NCBI GenBank assembly: GCA_902634885.1
Contig: CACPLR010000002.1
Location: 1 to 64,000 of the forward strand
From: an uncultured Pelagibacteraceae bacterium
GTDB lineage: Bacteria; Pseudomonadota; Alphaproteobacteria; Pelagibacterales; Pelagibacteraceae
DNA length: 64,000 nt
Reading direction: 5' to 3'
Part shown: positions 62,859 to 64,000 of the stretch, piece by piece
Numbering within the stretch: position 1 is the first letter of the stretch
Layout of the letters: every line of letters begins with the position of its first letter
Notes under the pieces: model-generated
What the model was told of the DNA's origin: nothing
Seen by the model: the letters and a program-made list of their open reading frames with translations, nothing else
Databases searched by the model: none
Position numbers and translations under genes: made by a program

Positions 62859-63647
62859 TTAGTTCAAATCGATAAACTTTAACCAATTTTCTAACTCTCT
62901 CATTCGAGCATCAAGTTTAGAAACTTTAATTTCATCCTCAATTATTTTAACATGATTATCAATCTCATTTTGATCTTTAAAAGCTTTGTTATTAAGAAGT
63001 CTTTCTGTTCTGAAATGAATTAAGCTAATCATTTTTTCGTATGAAATTTCAGGATGATATTGAATTCCCCAAACATTACTTACACCTGCTTTAAAAGATA
63101 CGCCCATTACTTTATTAATTGAGTTTGAAGCTAACAATGTTGAATTTGCAGGCAAAGTTACAACCTCATCAAAGTTGAATGCTGGAGTATTAAATATTTT
63201 GTTTTTATTTTTATAGATTTTATGTTTCAAGCCTTCTTCATTAATCTCAATATCATGAGCTATTCCTCTATGAGCCCCCTTTTGACATCTTTTAACTTCG
63301 CCTCCGGCAACTGTTACAGCAACTTGCATGCCCCAACAAATAGCTAAAATATTTTTAATATTACTCTGACATTTTTTCATAAAATCAAGTTGTCTTCTAA
63401 TTTCGGGTGTATCATTATAAATGTTTAGACTACTGCCTCCCCATATCATTCCATCGTATTTATTTAAATTTTTTACAACATCAGATACATTTGTATCTGA
63501 AGAAGGATTAACAACATCTATTTCTATATCTTTTGTAAAGTAGCTAATACTGTCCTTTAGGCTTTCTGTATGTGTTTTAATACCACCATCAGTAAAGCTC
63601 TGATTTTCCTCTCTTAAATTTCCTTCAACTATTAATATTTTTTTCAC
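62859..63647 (-). CDS. Class I glutamine amidotransferase
   Basis: A 262-residue GATase with the nucleophile elbow ILAICWGMQVAVTVAGG (Cys about 104) and the histidine-glutamate pair in WGIQYHPEISYEK. It resembles the stand-alone GMP-synthase-like amidotransferases. These may hydrolyse gamma-glutamyl compounds or aid other synthases. Convergent with fhs with an 18-bp gap. Because of its sox/fhs neighbourhood, a role in gamma-glutamyl-methylamide handling is possible but unsupported. Confidence 0.82.
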   Translation of the reverse strand: MKKILIVEGNLREENQSFTDGGIKTHTESLKDSISYFTKDIEIDVVNPSSDTNVSDVVKNLNKYDGMIWGGSSLNIYNDTPEIRRQLDFMKKCQSNIKNILAICWGMQVAVTVAGGEVKRCQKGAHRGIAHDIEINEEGLKHKIYKNKNKIFNTPAFNFDEVVTLPANSTLLASNSINKVMGVSFKAGVSNVWGIQYHPEISYEKMISLIHFRTERLLNNKAFKDQNEIDNHVKIIEDEIKVSKLDARMRELENWLKFIDLN

Positions 63648-63660
63648 TTTAAAAACTTAA

Positions 63661-64000
63661 TTACCAATCAATTATTAATTTTTTGTTATTACAAATCGCT
63701 TCAAGCATACAAAATAGTAATGGAAAATCTTTTTTATCGAATTCTTTAAGTATTTTTGGACCAATTTCAAAAGCCAAGTCTGCACCCTCAACTGTTATTT
63801 CTTTCATGTATTTTTCTTTAGCATCATTATAAAGCAATCCTTTACCAAGATAATGACCCATCATACTATTTCTCCCACCTGCAGCACTTACATGTAAATC
63901 ACCTAATCCAGCTAGTCCAAAAACTGTTTCATCTTTGCCTTTTAATTTTTTTGTCAATTTTTTCATTTCTGACAGTGATTTGTAAATTAAAGAGGCGGCT
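63661..64000 (-). CDS. Glycerol-3-phosphate dehydrogenase-like, 3' part
   Basis: The frame is open through the window edge (upstream residues AASLIYKSLSEMKKL), so the gene begins outside. The visible 113 residues match the C-terminal domain of NAD(P)-dependent glycerol-3-phosphate dehydrogenase: TVFGLAGLGDLHVSAAGGRNS followed by a helical end EAICNNKKL. The GLAGLGDL segment is the family signature. An internal ATG at 63966 is not the true start. Relatives with other substrates exist. Confidence 0.75.
   Translation of the reverse strand, partial: AASLIYKSLSEMKKLTKKLKGKDETVFGLAGLGDLHVSAAGGRNSMMGHYLGKGLLYNDAKEKYMKEITVEGADLAFEIGPKILKEFDKKDFPLLFCMLEAICNNKKLIIDW

Overview
The window is very AT-rich, has almost no intergenic space, many 1-4 bp start/stop overlaps and no mobile elements, tRNAs or rRNAs. 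Gene content (iron(III) ABC transporter, glycine betaine uptake, several GcvT-fused flavoenzymes, a heterotetrameric sarcosine oxidase, formate-THF ligase) and base composition point to a marine alphaproteobacterium of the SAR11/Pelagibacterales group. This assignment is inference from gene content; no marker RNA is present.

Region 1 (1-14.5 kb) is a surface-polysaccharide island. It holds a Wzy-like polymerase, a wzc-wcaJ-fkbM operon divergent from wza, an O-antigen-ligase-like membrane protein, a 1337-residue secreted FecR-domain protein with five repeats of about 160 residues, a small membrane protein and an OafA-type acyltransferase with an SGNH domain. The fkbM methyltransferase is split by a frameshift in a nine-A tract.

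Region 2 (14.5-25.5 kb) carries a CHASE2-SpoIIE signalling phosphatase, the fbpABC iron transporter behind a perfect 7-1-7 Fur-like box, an acuI-lysR pair, folE, hisI, two tandem 2OG-oxygenase-like genes and a DUF2237 gene.

Region 3 (25.5-46 kb) is the metabolic core. A run of 17 closely spaced minus-strand genes reads from betaine-homocysteine methyltransferase, through two dimethylglycine/sarcosine-dehydrogenase-like enzymes, a Rieske oxygenase, a DddP-like M24 protein, a kinase/nucleotidyltransferase pair, an enoyl-CoA hydratase and CoA-binding proteins, to etfB, etfA and ETF-ubiquinone oxidoreductase. Divergent from it, on the plus strand, are a betaine-type binding protein and permease without an adjacent ATPase, an MTHFR-like protein and a GcvT-family demethylase. 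Together these suggest import of methylated osmolytes, stepwise demethylation onto homocysteine or tetrahydrofolate, and electron delivery to quinone through ETF.

Region 4 (46-64 kb) has an M19-dipeptidase-like operon with three proteins of unknown function, purEK, an SRAP gene, a GNAT gene, a folate/biopterin-type transporter, a persulfide dioxygenase-rhodanese, the soxBDAG sarcosine oxidase operon, divergent fhs, a glutamine amidotransferase and the 3' part of a gpsA-like gene. SoxBDAG and Fhs complete the C1 route from sarcosine to glycine and between formate and folate-bound C1 units. The best candidates for something undescribed are the MTHFR/GcvT pair attached to a betaine transporter, the DddP-like/kinase/nucleotidyltransferase segment inside the ETF operon, and the repeat-rich FecR surface protein.
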